64,000 nt of DNA from Hysterangium stoloniferum (taxonomy: Eukaryota > Basidiomycota > Agaricomycetes > Hysterangiales > Hysterangiaceae): NCBI GenBank assembly GCA_015178975.1, contig WHVD01000007.1:1178001-1242000 (forward strand), written 5' to 3'. Shown one piece after another: positions 11,470-22,589 of the stretch. Every line of letters starts with the position of its first letter. The stretch's first letter is position 1. The position numbers and the translations under genes are program-made. The notes beneath the pieces are model-generated. The model had not been told where the DNA came from, ran no database searches, and saw only the letters and a list, made by a program, of their open reading frames with translations.

Positions 11470-11655
11470 TTTGCTCCTCATTTCCCATCCTGGCCCTGCA
11501 AGGTTCATGATGAAAACAGCATGTGTAATATCCTACTCGTGTGACCTATCGTGCTATTTTATATTTCTATCCCCCTATTTTTGTTAATATATTGTGTAAA
11601 CAGGAAATATTTAATGCTTTGAAACTTGCAGATGTATGTGTATTAGTACATAATT
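11470..11655 (+). repeat. Block Z copy upstream of Family 2
   Basis: Matches 59480-59694 and lies about 220 bp before the Family 2 head at 11870. See the 1110-1433 entry for the shared content. It is followed by the conserved sequence GACAGCTGGGTATCTCACTT. Confidence 0.5.
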
Positions 11656-11869
11656 AACTTGATTATTGTATGCAAGTTCAGAAGTTGACAGCTGGGTATC
11701 TCACTTGACGTGCCTGACTGGCATTTTATGTATCTTTGTCAATTCAAGAGTGGCTGGTGGCCTAACCTGGGGTATAGTCACTTTAATCCCACGCGACGAG
11801 GCCAAAAAACCTAGATACATACTAATGAAAACTCTGAATCTCCAGGAATCGTACTAAGTTGGGTGAGAG

Positions 11870-12660
11870 ATGGTAAAACGTGCTCCGGCGCCGAGGACCG
11901 TATTCACCTCGATAATGACGACATTATGTCTCATTCAGTTGCTTTTTTGTGGTAATAGAAGCACCAATCCAGCCAGGTGCTCAAAAGGGATCCGTTTAAA
12001 TAAAAGAAACGACTTGTTCGAATTGAAGACTCATCGCTACAATGGCTTCAGGCGCTAGGAGGAAGAACGGCTATCTGGGATGCTCCAAACTGTTCCAGAT
12101 GCTACACCATGTCCAGTCGCGCATTCTAGATTATGGGGCCTTACTTCTGTAAGCGGCCCGAATCAAGTACCAATTTACTGATGCGTCGTCTTCTTCAAGA
12201 CATCCCGTGTCCTTGGGACTTCTTCCTCTTCATTTTCATCCTTCAAGCCGCGGTCACAGAATATCGGGGATATACAGGTGTGTCATTCGGTAGGCTTACT
12301 ATGGCTAATTTAAACCCGTTTGCTATCAAGTGGTCATGGCCTCTGGATTCCTCTCACGTCTCCTGTATCGCTACGCATCAGTTACACCTTATAGCGCTCT
12401 CACGAGTGCCTTTGTATGCTGGTTGACCTTTTTTACAATATTCGGCTTGTCTTTGTCCTCAAATCTGATCCCATGAGAACGAGGCGCTCCAGAATCGAGG
12501 GGAGGTTTCGAATGGAGTGAAATACTTAATAGAAACCGCCTAACGCAGTCGCTGTACGTTTTACAGGCTCCTCCTTGCATTCCAGAGGTGGTGCCCCAAG
12601 ATAGCCAATCAGGAGATTGAACATAGATTTTCAATATTAGGTGAATCTTACCGAGATAAC
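11870..12660 (+). pseudogene. Family 2 block, copy 2
   Basis: The head MVKRAPAPRTVF begins at 11870, with a hydrophobic run (CLIQLLFCG) after about 20 residues. The frame stays open to RYNGFRR and then meets a stop. Further on, 12133-12426 is open in another frame (LLQDIPCPWDFFLF, AAVTEYRGYTGVS). The same segments are open in the 59914 and 19789 copies, in different combinations. The product is unknown. Confidence 0.4.
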
Positions 12661-13032
12661 CGTCGGCATACATTAGTGAGTTGCGGGTGTTGTTTGCTGC
12701 TATTCAATGACGGGCTTCATGCTATCCCAACTATCTAATAAGCTGCTTTCTGTGAAACTTCTGAGGGTGGTATCAACGTGCGTATAGCGTCGACGAGAAG
12801 CTGCCAGGCACACAAAAGCGGTCAAAAGTGACTATATGCACTGTGGAATTGGTTCATACTATATCGCTTTACATAAATGAGAAATATCGCCACAAGAAAA
12901 GAGTAATAGTACTATCCATCCTCCTGGTTCGGGTAGTGTATCAGTGCTATCCAAGAGACATTATGTGTGCGGAATGCATGGAACAAGAGCATCACCACGC
13001 TAGTCATGATCCTCCAACACTAATCTGGATGG
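12661..13032. other. Gap between the Family 2 tail and the Family 1 3' end
   Basis: A conserved spacer also found near 60660-61040, 2690-2946 and 56450-56824. Small open frames (12828-13040) are not kept between copies. The two families converge on this spacer. Confidence 0.45.
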
Positions 13033-14916
13033 TTAATTAGATGGTACGCACAGACCGGTGAAAGGTGTGGCGATGACACAAAGGAAGGAATGAGCCGCGA
13101 CAGTTACTCGTTCAAGGGAAGCACCGAGATTTTCATCGGTGATTGAGCCACGCATTGCGTCACAAAGTGGAAGAAGACGGGCGAGAATGGGGATGATATT
13201 GAGGTTGCACACTGTGGTACACGCGGAATTGATGTCGTAAGATGCAACTATCAGCTTCAGAGTGACCTCGATTAGTCGTTTGCCTAACCACAGGAACCAC
13301 GAATTTGGACACATGTGTGTCAGAATCAGACTGGTAGTATATTGTGATGGGGAGGATATGAGATGATGCTGGAAGGTAAAACAATATCAACACACCTTAA
13401 GGGGGGCTCATTGAGCGAGGAAACCACATTCAGCTGGTTGATATGATCCAGGAGGAGTGTGCTGTCATCGAAAAAGGTTTCTAGGGAGGATATATCGCGC
13501 CACAGCGAATGTGACGTGTTCTCATCGATGTGAAATGTCAAGGACGCTATATCTAGGTTTATGTCGTCCACTACAACTTTCAATACATCACCAGCAATAT
13601 TTAGAAACCAGGTATATTGGTGGATGCAGCACACGAGAAGCCGTATGGGAGATCCATAGAAGGAAAGTCAGTGTGAGTAATTTTGTCTGCTGTGGTTTTG
13701 GTGAGCAGGACAAAAGGATGTGATGTTGGGACGCACGGTTGTACCCAGAATTCAATGAAGCCTCTGATCGCAGTGAGCTCCACTCCAGACAGTTTACGCA
13801 CGTGACAAGTCATGTCCACGATAACCGCAAGGTGCTTAAGGAGGAAGGGAGGTGGATTGCATGGGGATCATAAATATCGGGCGATTTGAAGAATAAATGT
13901 CGACGCAACCTCATTCACATTCGTGTGTAGCGGTGATTTGATCACAGCATTGTAAAGTGAAGACGTAATTGCAGCTGATCGCCGATCTACATCCGACGAT
14001 CGAGCGCCTGGACGCCAGAGGAAAGCCGAACCCAAAGATGCTATAATTTTGTCAGTGTCCTCCCTTCCTCCGCTGTATAACACTTGAACTATAAAACCCC
14101 CCTAATACCACTGATGCCTGTTGCCGAATTCGGAACGGGTACATGGGTCTACAAACATTGAGTAAGTATGTCCGGTGTTTAATGATTGCCATCTTGTGGC
14201 CTACCTCATCAAATCAGTGCTCTCTTGAATGACTATTCCCAGTCTTTGCAGCGTAATATACCTTTGTAGAAGCTTGTTAAAGCCTTGTCGTCTCCGTATC
14301 CACGCGCCATTCGCTTGTATAGCGTCAACTTTGCCATCAGCGAAACCTTCTTTGCGTTGAGCAGCACTTTTATTCCAATCCTTTCCAAACCGACTCCTAA
14401 GAAATATCCTGGAGCAATTTTAATACTTGAGGATGAGCTATAAGGAAGTGAGCCCCCTCCCCAGTCGATATTATGGGTCTGATATGCACCGAGATTTGAT
14501 GTCGTGTTGGTGGAACCCCCCTCGCATCTTAATAATTGTCGGGGGGTCATTGGTAATTTCTCTCTGCTTGGCACTGAAAGCATGAGGTTTGTCAATAGTG
14601 TATGTAAGAAACATATTTCATTTTGCACACCCATTCTTCCACCCAAACCTCCACCCAAACTTCCACGTGTTCTTCAGACTGTGGTATGTGCTCGTCGTCT
14701 TCAGGTGCTCGGTAACATAAACCTTGCCCATGCTCCAGACAGCTCCATCGTTCTCGAAGTTTCATCTGTAATCTTTCCCTCATTCTCGTTTCATTGATAT
14801 CCTATCGTTCTACCCTCAATATAGCCGGTGAAACCAAGGGTTGTAGCCACTTAACCCCTTGTAGGAGTGGTATTATATGTTGCCTGTTCAGAGTTATCTC
14901 GTTGGAAGTTGACATT
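13033..14916 (-). pseudogene. Family 1 copy, five exon regions, broken
   Basis: Exon 1 starts at 14916. It has a shortened N-terminus (LLQGVKWLQPL), a CAG-to-TAG stop in the VER-Q-DINET motif, and a small in-frame repeat (VWVEVWVEEW) before the GTGTGCAAA donor. Exon 2 has lost frame near its start. Exons 3 (about 13730-14180), 4 (about 13400-13700) and 5 (13033 to about 13345) are well preserved: exon 5 reads VTLKLIVASYDINSAC. The direct-repeat partner at 61056-62138 shares the exon 1 style but lacks exons 4 and 5. Confidence 0.75.
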
Positions 14917-15430
14917 GATGATAGGAGTCATGCTCATCCCGGAAGGGAATGCTGCCCTTGTAAGGTGCAGTTAGCCGGAGAGTCAATGTTCAGCCATAGC
15001 TTTGAGGCTGTGCTCCTACAGGATGCCCACTGGTCCATCGTTTCCTATTAAATGACTTGAAGGCCCACTCGTCCTTTTCCAAATATACACCCAGGATACT
15101 CTCAAGTTACTTTAATACTTTTTACCGATATTCCTGAACTTCATTAGATCGCATACTGCAGACAACACATGTGGCAGCTGGGAATTCATTGACAAGCTGT
15201 CAACGCATAATGTGGTAACTTCTCAGTTCTTGAGCGCTGAATTTCAGGCCAATCCAGCTTTCCGATCATTTCATACGTGACATATCGATGGATAGAATGT
15301 GTAAATGGAGGAGATGCTATCCATAGAAGTGCTTATCAGGTACAACCTCAGGCGCCTCGTTTCAGCATTCCAACGAGGAACCCATTTTAATAATTCCTTA
15401 ATTATGCTAATTGCGGTCATACCTGAATAT
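14917..15430. other. Family 1 upstream block
   Basis: The conserved upstream sequence of the copy at 13033-14916, matching 62139-62640. No gene seen. The usual TATA motif is not clear here. Confidence 0.45.
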
Positions 15431-15910
15431 CACGTTGTGTTTTTCCTTTTCAGTTTCTTGGGTTCGGAATAAATGAGTACTCTCAGCCGGAATGAACTTC
15501 TAAGGGGACATCTGGTGGTGTCTCCTGGGCTAGAACCACCATTTGGGCTCACGTTCCAACAGCATACTTGATGGGAGGGTCTGAAACCTCATGTCCATAT
15601 TCCCAGAGTTTTCCTCTCAAAGTTATTTCATGCTTCTCGCTGCAGTATTTTCATCCCCACTCTCCTTTCCCGATCCGTCCATGCAATACTTGGAGTTCAC
15701 CCGCGCATTCGTTTTGGCTACTTCATAGAAAGACACGGCACCCATGCCGGCTTGCCCGTATTATCTCGCCTGGAATTGAGGACCACCCCCCATGTGTGCA
15801 AACGTTTGTGCCATTGATGATCCGTCTATTAGTGGAGGCTTGTATGCGTTGATCCAGAGTTTGACGATACACAAGAGTTTCGTTGGTAAGTGCAAGTCCT
15901 AAGTCTTGCA
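15430..15910 (+). other. Block W, conserved with 62640-63100, function unknown
   Basis: Not seen in the other modules. Translations on the plus strand share RFGYFIER-x-GTHAGLPV with the copy at 62779-63096, while frames on both sides shift between the copies. It could be a decayed gene caught between modules. Confidence 0.35.
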
Positions 15911-16110
15911 GCTTACAATTTTTTAATTTTCTTAAATCTAGTCCAATGTCACAAGGTGATATTATTTATCCAGCAGATATTCCAGTCTATCTAAAAGCTG
16001 GCTAATAGCTTCACGGCGATAGAGTCGTATTTGTGAGTTAAGAACTTGACATCTCGGGATCTGACTTGATGTGCTTGACTCGGATTTTTGATGTACTTCT
16101 ATAAACATTA

Positions 16111-16560
16111 ATGAGTGGCTGGTGGTCTTGTAACCGAGGGGGTCGACCTTGTGTGCCTTTACCTGATATTATTACATCTGGAAGGACATACGAACGGGAC
16201 AAATCGACCGATCACCACGCAATGGAGGAAGAAAGTCTTCCTTCGTTTCTCCGCCGGCGTGTGACTGTTTTCTATTACAAAGGCGGATATAGTGAGTGCC
16301 AACATGGAGATCGTGCAATGGTCGGTGAGAGATGTCGAAAGAGGCGCGAACGCCAAGGAACCTATTTATTAGGACAATGGAAGAACCTCTCCTACTTTGC
16401 GCTAGCCAGATGGTCAAAGAGTGTCATTTTGGATAAAAGGGAGACTTGGTCAATGAGCAACGTCGCATCGTTCAAGATATCGATATTTTGTATCTTTGGG
16501 GTCGTTCTTCGGATTCCTCGCTGGAGAACCAGCAGCGTTGTCAGGGTCATCATCCGATAA
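16111..16560 (+). pseudogene. Diverged Family 2-like head and flanking frame
   Basis: A 149-codon frame is open here, but the part comparable to other copies is the head at about 16334 in another frame (MSKEARTPRNLFIRTMEE). It lines up with MAKRSRTPRTVFTSIMAT of the 59914 copy. The partner near 63726 reads MSNEARMPRTLFIRIMEE. Conservation of this head over clear divergence is the best hint that it is translated. Confidence 0.35.
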
Positions 16561-16789
16561 AAATTCGACTACATTTATGATCGAGTAAATTCATGCCGCT
16601 CTCTCACACACAATTCAGATGCGTGATATATATCCTATGCATCCCTTTCGATTCGAAATCCACATCTTAGCAACATTTGCAGTTGTAGAACGAAAGCCAT
16701 TTTTTATACATTAAGGGTGATGCCACAATATCGGCGATGGCAATGTGTGTCATCGGACTCCTCCCTATAACCCTTGACAGATGCACTCA
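16561..16789. other. Unassigned DNA between module pieces
   Basis: No gene, tRNA or repeat recognised. The sequence leads from the diverged Family 2 block into small inverted Family 1 exon 3 fragments. Confidence 0.3.
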
Positions 16790-16920
16790 ATGGGAAGATA
16801 CAGATCGGGCATCAACTGCAATTACATCATCGCTTTACAATACTGTCATAAAATCATCGGTACTCAACCTCCCTTCCTCCTCCATGACCTTGTGGGTATT
16901 GTAGAAAACATCTGCCATGT
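16790..16920 (+). pseudogene. Family 1 exon 3 fragment, plus strand
   Basis: A short exon 3 piece reads DRASTAITSSLYNTVIKSS on the plus strand, followed by a LVGIVENICHV-like stretch. It abuts, head against tail, a minus-strand exon 3 piece starting at 16921, making a small inverted junction. Confidence 0.65.
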
Positions 16921-17052
16921 GTAGAATGAATGTCGACGCAATTTCATCCACGTTGGTGTGTAACGGTGATTTTAGCATTGTAAATGCGATGACGTAATTA
17001 CAGTTGGTAGCCGATCTCTACCGTGCCATCGAGCGCCGGGACACCAGTAGAA

Positions 17053-17271
17053 TATTGGAAAATATTGGACTGGCCAGGAATTGAACCTGGGACCATCTGT
17101 AATCTAAACTGGATGCTCTACCACTGAGCTACCAACCCTTTAGGTACTTAGTAGTGAAGTCAACTCTATATAGCCATTAACATTCCATATACACAGAAAA
17201 TGTGAGAGACAGTCACACATTCGCACTGCTCTAAAGCTGAGTCTAGGCTGTCAAACCAACCATATCCAACA
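17053..17271 (-). mobile_element. Short LTR-like insertion (219 bp) carrying a tRNA-like sequence
   Basis: Read on the minus strand it starts TGTTGGATATGG and ends TTTTCCAATA. It is flanked by TAGAA at 17048-17052 and 17272-17276. The inverted paralog near 28110 has the uninterrupted site. The ends resemble those of the Copia-type LTRs at 33930-34867. It contains a TATA-like stretch (CTATATAGAG) and, near its 3' end, a 72-nt tRNA-like sequence on the same strand. No other copy is in the window. Confidence 0.8.
17067..17138 (-). tRNA. tRNA-like sequence, probably pseudogene
   Basis: 72 nt, minus strand. The acceptor strands GGGTTGG and CCAGTCC pair over 7 bp with two G-U pairs. The D stem is GCTC/GAGC. 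The T arm is CCAGG-TTCAATT-CCTGG. The A box (TAGCTCAGTGG) and B box (GGTTCAATTCC) match eukaryotic tRNA promoters. The anticodon arm does not fold well. If the loop is TTTAGAT the anticodon would be TAG, but the stem is mismatched and the long variable arm of tRNA-Leu is absent. I therefore read it as tRNA-derived sequence within the mobile element, not as a working tRNA. Confidence 0.55.
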
Positions 17272-18159
17272 TAGAAGGCCGAACTCAACGATGCCATAAT
17301 ATTGGCAGTGTGTCCTAGCCGTATCACACTAGAAAAACGGAGCCGATGTAAGACCACCGACGCCTGTTCTCGAATTCGACGCGGGTAAGTGGGTCAACAA
17401 AGACGTGAATATTTCGACTGCATTCAATGATTGGGGCTGAAGTATCCCCACCTCATTGCGTCAATGGTCTCCTGAATTACTATTCCGAGTTTAGGCAGAG
17501 TGACACGCTTGCGTATGAACTTATTGAAGGCCCTGTCGTCTCCATATGCCATTCGCCTGAATATCATCAACTTTGCCATCAGTGAAGCTTTCCTTGTGTT
17601 GAAAAGCATACTCATCCCAACCCTTTCCAAAATAAGTCCACAGTAATACCCGGGGCCAATTTCAACATTTAGAGATGTCAATGAGCCCCCATACATTGAG
17701 TCCACTTCCCAGTCCACGTCATGACTATAATATGGATTGAGGCTGGATGTGGCCTTGGTGGATCGACATCGCCTTTTAATAAGAGTTGGTGGATCATCAC
17801 AATGTGTCTCTCCTAGGCACTGAAAGCGTCCATTTTATGAACAGTGTACATGAAAGGCTGTCTAATTTTGCGTACCCATTGCTCAACCCAAACGTCCACT
17901 TCTTCTGCAGACAATGGTATATGCTGGTCGTCTTCGGGAACTCGAAAACACAAACGATGCCGATGTTCGATACAGCTCCATCGTTCTCGAAGCTTAACGC
18001 GGAATCTGTCCCTCATTCCCACGTCAATGATCTCCTCCCGTTCTTCTGAGCGCAATGCAGCTGGCGAAACCAAGGTTGAAGCCACTCAACCTCTTGTAGG
18101 AGGGTTTCAGCCGGTACGTTATCGTCCCTGCTCGGAGTCGTCTCGTTTGATGTTGACAT

Positions 18160-18631
18160 CGGTGTGAAACAGGTTGTTGTGACACCAGAAGGGGATGCTG
18201 CGCTTTTAAGGTCCAGTTATCAGGGGAATTAATGTCCAGCTATAGAATTGTGGCGGTGCTGTATATAGGACGCCCAGCGTTTCATCCCTTCCTTTTACAC
18301 AACTCGAAGCCCCTCGACTTCCATCGTTCAATCGATCTCCAGGATACTCTCAAGTTCAATCACTATGGCATACACTCATTCCGTACTCTTCACCACATCG
18401 TCTAAGGCCGAGAGCACATATGGCGGATACGAATAATCTGATGAGCATTCACCGCAAAATGTCCCATCTTGAGCGCTATATTTTTGGTCAATTTAGCTTT
18501 CACGTTAGTTGAGAAGTGACATTTCGATTGATTGAATATGTAAATGCAGTGGATGCTATCCACGCCAGTGCTTCTCAGGTACAGCCTCCGGCGCTTTCCA
18601 CTCGGGCTATGTCTAACAGAAATATGCGCGT
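18160..18631. other. Family 1 upstream block, interrupted by solo LTRs
   Basis: Conserved upstream sequence of the inner-arm copy. It includes CTGTATATAGG near 18260, about 100 bp before the start codon and in place of the TATAAAG of other copies. It continues at 19003-19304 and 19631-19788 after two solo LTRs. Confidence 0.5.
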
Positions 18632-19002
18632 TGTAATCCTGGCCGTCTTACCACACATGCAGAGCCGCATCATGGACCACTGGCCACCCCTGGCCGACTT
18701 ACCAATTGCCCGTGTCACTGAGTCCCAACCCGCTATTGGGCTCCATCACAGCCATTCCCCTAGTGATACATACGCCTGGTGGAACTGGATCAGGATCTCG
18801 AATCCCTTCTTATCCCCTTGACCACCACATTATAGAACCCCGGTTTCTCCTTTCTTAATTCCGTCGTCACGAACATTCAATGGTTCCGACTCCTATAAAT
18901 TAGATACACATACATCTGTAAAAACTAGCAAAAACCACTCACAACAAGATACTTTTGTCCTGTTCGTTACCGACTGAGTGAGGCTGATACCCCAGCCTTA
19001 CA
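18632..19002 (+). mobile_element. Solo LTR, 371 bp, same family as 26722-27093
   Basis: It starts TGTAATCCTGGCC and ends CAGCCTTACA. The flanks CGCGT (18627-18631) and TGTGT (19003-19007) match except for two C-to-T changes at CpG, consistent with a decayed target duplication. A CTATAAATTAGA box lies near 18892. Shared ends (GAGTGAGGCTGATACC) group it with 26722-27093. Confidence 0.75.
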
Positions 19003-19304
19003 TGTGTAATTATTCCGGAATTCCAATTCCCATAATTCTGTACTTAGGCTAATTGACCCCGATCGTGACTATACCTGTTTGTGGGGAGTCCGTCAGGTTT
19101 TTATTAACAAATTGTGCATGTATTATATATTCAGTCATAACTAATTACACGCTACTATTATTACACGGGCCGTCTGAGTGAAGTAATTTGCGTCAGCTAA
19201 CAAGAGAAAAGCCCGTCGGAAAGCATAAGGCGCCGAGCGACGAAGTGTGGAAAAAAAGTCTGCGGCACGATATATGATGCCACAAAACTAGCACCCAGAA
19301 CGAC

Positions 19305-19630
19305 TGTAATCCTGCTGGCTTACCAACACAGACCCATTTCCATCGGACATCCAACTCCATTGTCTATCCGATCGCCTTTGTTCTCGGGCCACAATCCGGA
19401 ACTCCTTTGTTCTTTCAGACTCCGAATCGTTGCCTTTTGTTATGTAGATGCCATTGTTCCACTTGTCTCATGCCGCCACACCATTGTTCCATGAGGATAT
19501 ATAATCACTCCCCTAGATGTAGCTAAAAGGACAGAAGCTTCTCCCACTTGTATTTCACATATCATACTGCATTAACAAGGATAACTTAGTCCTGTCTGTA
19601 CTGATAGTGAGGTCACGCAACGACCTTACA
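19305..19630 (+). mobile_element. Solo LTR, 326 bp, related family
   Basis: It starts TGTAATCCTGCTGGC and ends CGACCTTACA, flanked by ACGAC at 19300-19304 and 19631-19635. It has a TATATAATCAC box and about five CC(A/T)TTGTTC-like motifs upstream of it. No internal region remains. Confidence 0.85.
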
Positions 19631-19788
19631 ACGACAGTGGTAGAAAAACTTCACGCTATGAACCTTATGCGTCCCGTAATGACAACCTGACAACGGTCAC
19701 TTGACCCCGACCTGACGAGGTATAAAACCTTTACAGATATAATGCGAGAGCTCTGAATCGCCAAGAATCGTGCAATGGTCGGTGGGAG

Positions 19789-20600
19789 ATGGGAAAAGGA
19801 GTTCGGACGCCGAGGAACGTATTTTCCCGTAAAATGGCGCAACATGTCTCACTCTGGCCCTTGTTTGCAGTACTCGGAACACGAATGCCGGCAGGTGCGC
19901 GAAAATGTTCCTTTTAAAGTAAGTGGTTAAAGAAAATCAATGAGTTGGTCAAATTGAACTCATGAATAAAATAGTTTTAAGCGCTGTGGGGAAGTCTTGG
20001 CTATGTGGGATGCATCAAGGTATTCCAGCACGGGCGCATTCTAGATTGCCGGGACTTCCCTGCGTGAACCGTCCGGATCAAATACCATTGCTGATGCTTC
20101 TTCTTCTTCAAGACATCCTGTGTCCTTGGTCCTTCTTTCGCTTCATTTCCGTCCCTCAAGAACTTTCGGACAACCAATCAACTACACTTTTGATCAAAGA
20201 TATTGAAGCCGCGGTCACAGAATATCGGTCATATACCGGTGTGTCACCCGGCAGGATTTTGTTATATCTAACGAAGAACCGTTTCGACCATGTGGTCGTG
20301 GCATCTATATTCATCGCACTTCTCCTCTATCGCCAGGCATCAGTTCTACAGTATACCGGTCTCAAAGGTGACTCGTGGTGCTCGTTTGACTTTCTCTGAA
20401 ATATTTACCCACTGTGTTTGTTCCAAGACGGATCCCATGGGAACAAGGCGCTCCCACGTAGGGTCTAGGTTTCCAGTGGAGAGAAATTCTTTATGGAATC
20501 CGCCCAACACGCTCCCTGTACGGCCTAAAGGGTTCGCCTTTTATTTCCGAGTTTTATGCCTCTTGATAGCCGATCAGGAGACCGAGAATGGCCTTTGAAG
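19789..20600 (+). pseudogene. Family 2 block, left inner arm
   Basis: The head MGKGVRTPRNVFSRK starts at 19789 and then shifts frame compared with the 25896 copy. A 145-codon frame at 19962-20399 covers LLQDILCPWSFFRF, then ELSDNQSTTLLIKDIEAAV and TEYRSYTGVSPGR, without a stop. An overlapping frame (20290-20598) covers the GARLTFSEIF and DPMGTRRSHVGSRF segment shared by most copies. This is one of the better-kept Family 2 copies, but no single reading of the whole block is convincing. Confidence 0.4.
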
Positions 20601-21059
20601 ATTAGATAAGTCTGACCGAGATAAACGTTGCCATGGAGGAGTGAGCGATTGTTGCGGGTGTTCTTCCCTTGTCTTCAATGACCTCTTCATGTTATCCCAA
20701 CTAAGTGATACGACAATCACCGTGATGGGGCTCTCTTTTGAGAATTCTCAGTGCTATTCTACGTGAACGCGTTGTCTTTCATAAATCACGAACGATTCTG
20801 GCCACGGCTAAGGCTCGCGAATATTATTCTACATCTGTATGGAATGAACGAGAAACTACCCAACACCTGAAGATGGTAAAATGTGATTGTATGCGCTATC
20901 AATTACCCAGGTTATGTAGCGTTATACAACTGGTACATCCGGTGACAAGCGATTCATGTAGAGAGTAATAGCACTATCTGTCCTTCTGGTGTTAATAATA
21001 TGTGCCGGAGAGCATGATTATATGTCGTGCCTATATCATGGAGCAAGGCCTTCGACACG
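20601..21059. other. Spacer between convergent Family 2 and Family 1
   Basis: Matches about 24750-25060 inverted, with clear similarity over 250 bp. This is the inner end of the recognisable palindrome arms. No gene seen. Confidence 0.5.
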
Positions 21060-22190
21060 CCAGCCATTATTCTTCACCACTGATGTGGAGTTGAATCGAC
21101 CTTACCGACACACTAGTCAAAGGTGTGGCGACCACGGAAAGGAACGAATGTACAATGTCATTTCACAAATGTAGGCAGTTACTGCAGATTTGATCGTTGA
21201 TTGAGCGGCGCATTGTGTCACAATGTGAAAGAAGACGAGCATGGCGATTATATCGAAGTTGCGCACTGTGGTACACGTGGATTCCATGTCGGAATATCCA
21301 GCTATCAGTTTCAGAGTGACTTAGTCTCTCGCCCGACAAGAGGAGTGAATTTGGACCCATGTGTGTCAGAATTAAACTGGTAGCGTAGTGTCATGGGAAG
21401 ATGTGAGATCATGCTGGACGGTAGGAAATTGTAGCCGTACAGTAGCAGAGGTCCATTGAACGAAGAAACCATATTCATCTGGTTGATATGATCCGTGCGA
21501 AGCGTGCTGTCGTCTAAGGTGTCTAGGGCCCAGATATTATGCTACAGTGAAAGTGACGTGTCCTCATCGATATGAAGTGTCAATGACGCTACATGGATGT
21601 TCGTCTCGTCCACTCTAGCCCTCAATACACAAATATCTCGAAACCACCCATCTTGGTGCATGCAACACACGAGAAGCTGTATAAGAGATTCATACAAGCA
21701 AAGTTGGTGTGAGTAATATGGTCTCTTCTGGTTTTGGTGGGCAGGATTAAATGATGTGATGTCATGACCCACGGTTGTACGCATATTTCAATGCAACCTC
21801 TGATCGCATTAAGCTCCTTTACAGACTGTTGACGGACGTGGCAGATATTTTCCACAAGATACCCAAGGTTGTCGAGGTGCAAGGCAGGATTGCATCAGGA
21901 TGATAAATATCCGACGATTTGTAGAATAAATGTCGACGCAACCTCATTCAGGCTCGTGGGTAACGGTGATTTCATGAAATCATTGTAAAGTGATGAAGTA
22001 ATTGCAGTTAATGGCTGATCTCGATCTCGCCATCGAGCGCCGGGACACCAGTAGAAGGCCGAAGCCAAATATGCCATAAGCTTCGCAGTGTGATCTTCGT
22101 TCCTCCGCCGTATACCACTTAAATGCCAGAGTCCCTCTAGGGCCACGCACGCCTGTTCTCGAATTCGATGCGGGTACCTAGGTATGATTG
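21060..22190 (-). pseudogene. Family 1 copy, exons 3-5, broken
   Basis: Exon 3 (about 21780-22190) reads WCPGARW and VASTFILQIVGYLSS, then VRQQSVKELNAIRGCIEI. Exon 4 (about 21430-21730) reads ASLTLHIDEDTSLSL. Exon 5 (about 21060-21390) is degraded. Exons 1 and 2 are absent; at 22190 the sequence changes to a short block Z remnant. It is a direct repeat of the neighbour at 23384-24350. Confidence 0.65.
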
Positions 22191-22589
22191 AATGTCGTCA
22201 TGGTGATGCTCTTCGTTTCCCTCCCTGGATATTTAAGGTTCATGACGCGCATATGTAAGATTGATGCTCTTGTTCCATTCATTCCGCATGATATATCATA
22301 ATTTCTCTTGGACAACACATTATGCGAACCAGGAGGAAGAATACTACTATTACTCTTTACTTAGCTCCCCTTTTGGCAATATTTCTAATTTATGTAAAGC
22401 TATATAGTTTGAGTGAATTCAAGAGCATATAGTCACCTTTACCGCCTTTATGTGCTTGACCGTGGCTCGTTGATGCTATACACACGTTGGGGCCCTAGTA
22501 GTGGCTAGAATCACTTCAAATAGAAAACCAATCAGAAGTTTCAAAGAAAACAGCGTATCCGTTAGTTGGGGTCATGAAGCAAGTCATTG
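22191..22589. other. Centre of the quasi-palindrome
   Basis: A short block Z remnant (about 22195-22270) is joined to an inverted Family 1/Family 2 spacer (about 22285-22560). Inverted similarity between the two flanks predicts the palindrome centre near 22.9 kb. No gene seen. Confidence 0.45.

Larger units (their letters stand above)
16921..18159 (-). pseudogene. Family 1 copy (left inner arm), exons 1-3, broken
   Basis: Exon 1 starts at 18159 (MSTSNETTPSRDDNVPAETL) and loses frame at WLQP by a 1-nt deletion. The part after it remains readable (GMRDRFRVKLRERWSCIEH). Exon 2 (about 17450-17820) keeps VEIGPGYYCG, SLMAKLMIF and LPKLGIVIQETIDAM. Exon 3 starts near 17395 and is split by the 219-bp insertion at 17053-17271. 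Exons 4 and 5 that belonged to this gene now lie about 8.6 kb away near 8.1-8.8 kb, as judged from the inverted partner at 27209-29070. This fits unequal exchange within the gene. Confidence 0.7.

Noticed and set aside
17067-17138. A working tRNA gene
   Set aside because: The anticodon stem does not pair, a TAG-anticodon tRNA would lack the long variable arm of tRNA-Leu, and the sequence lies inside a mobile element.
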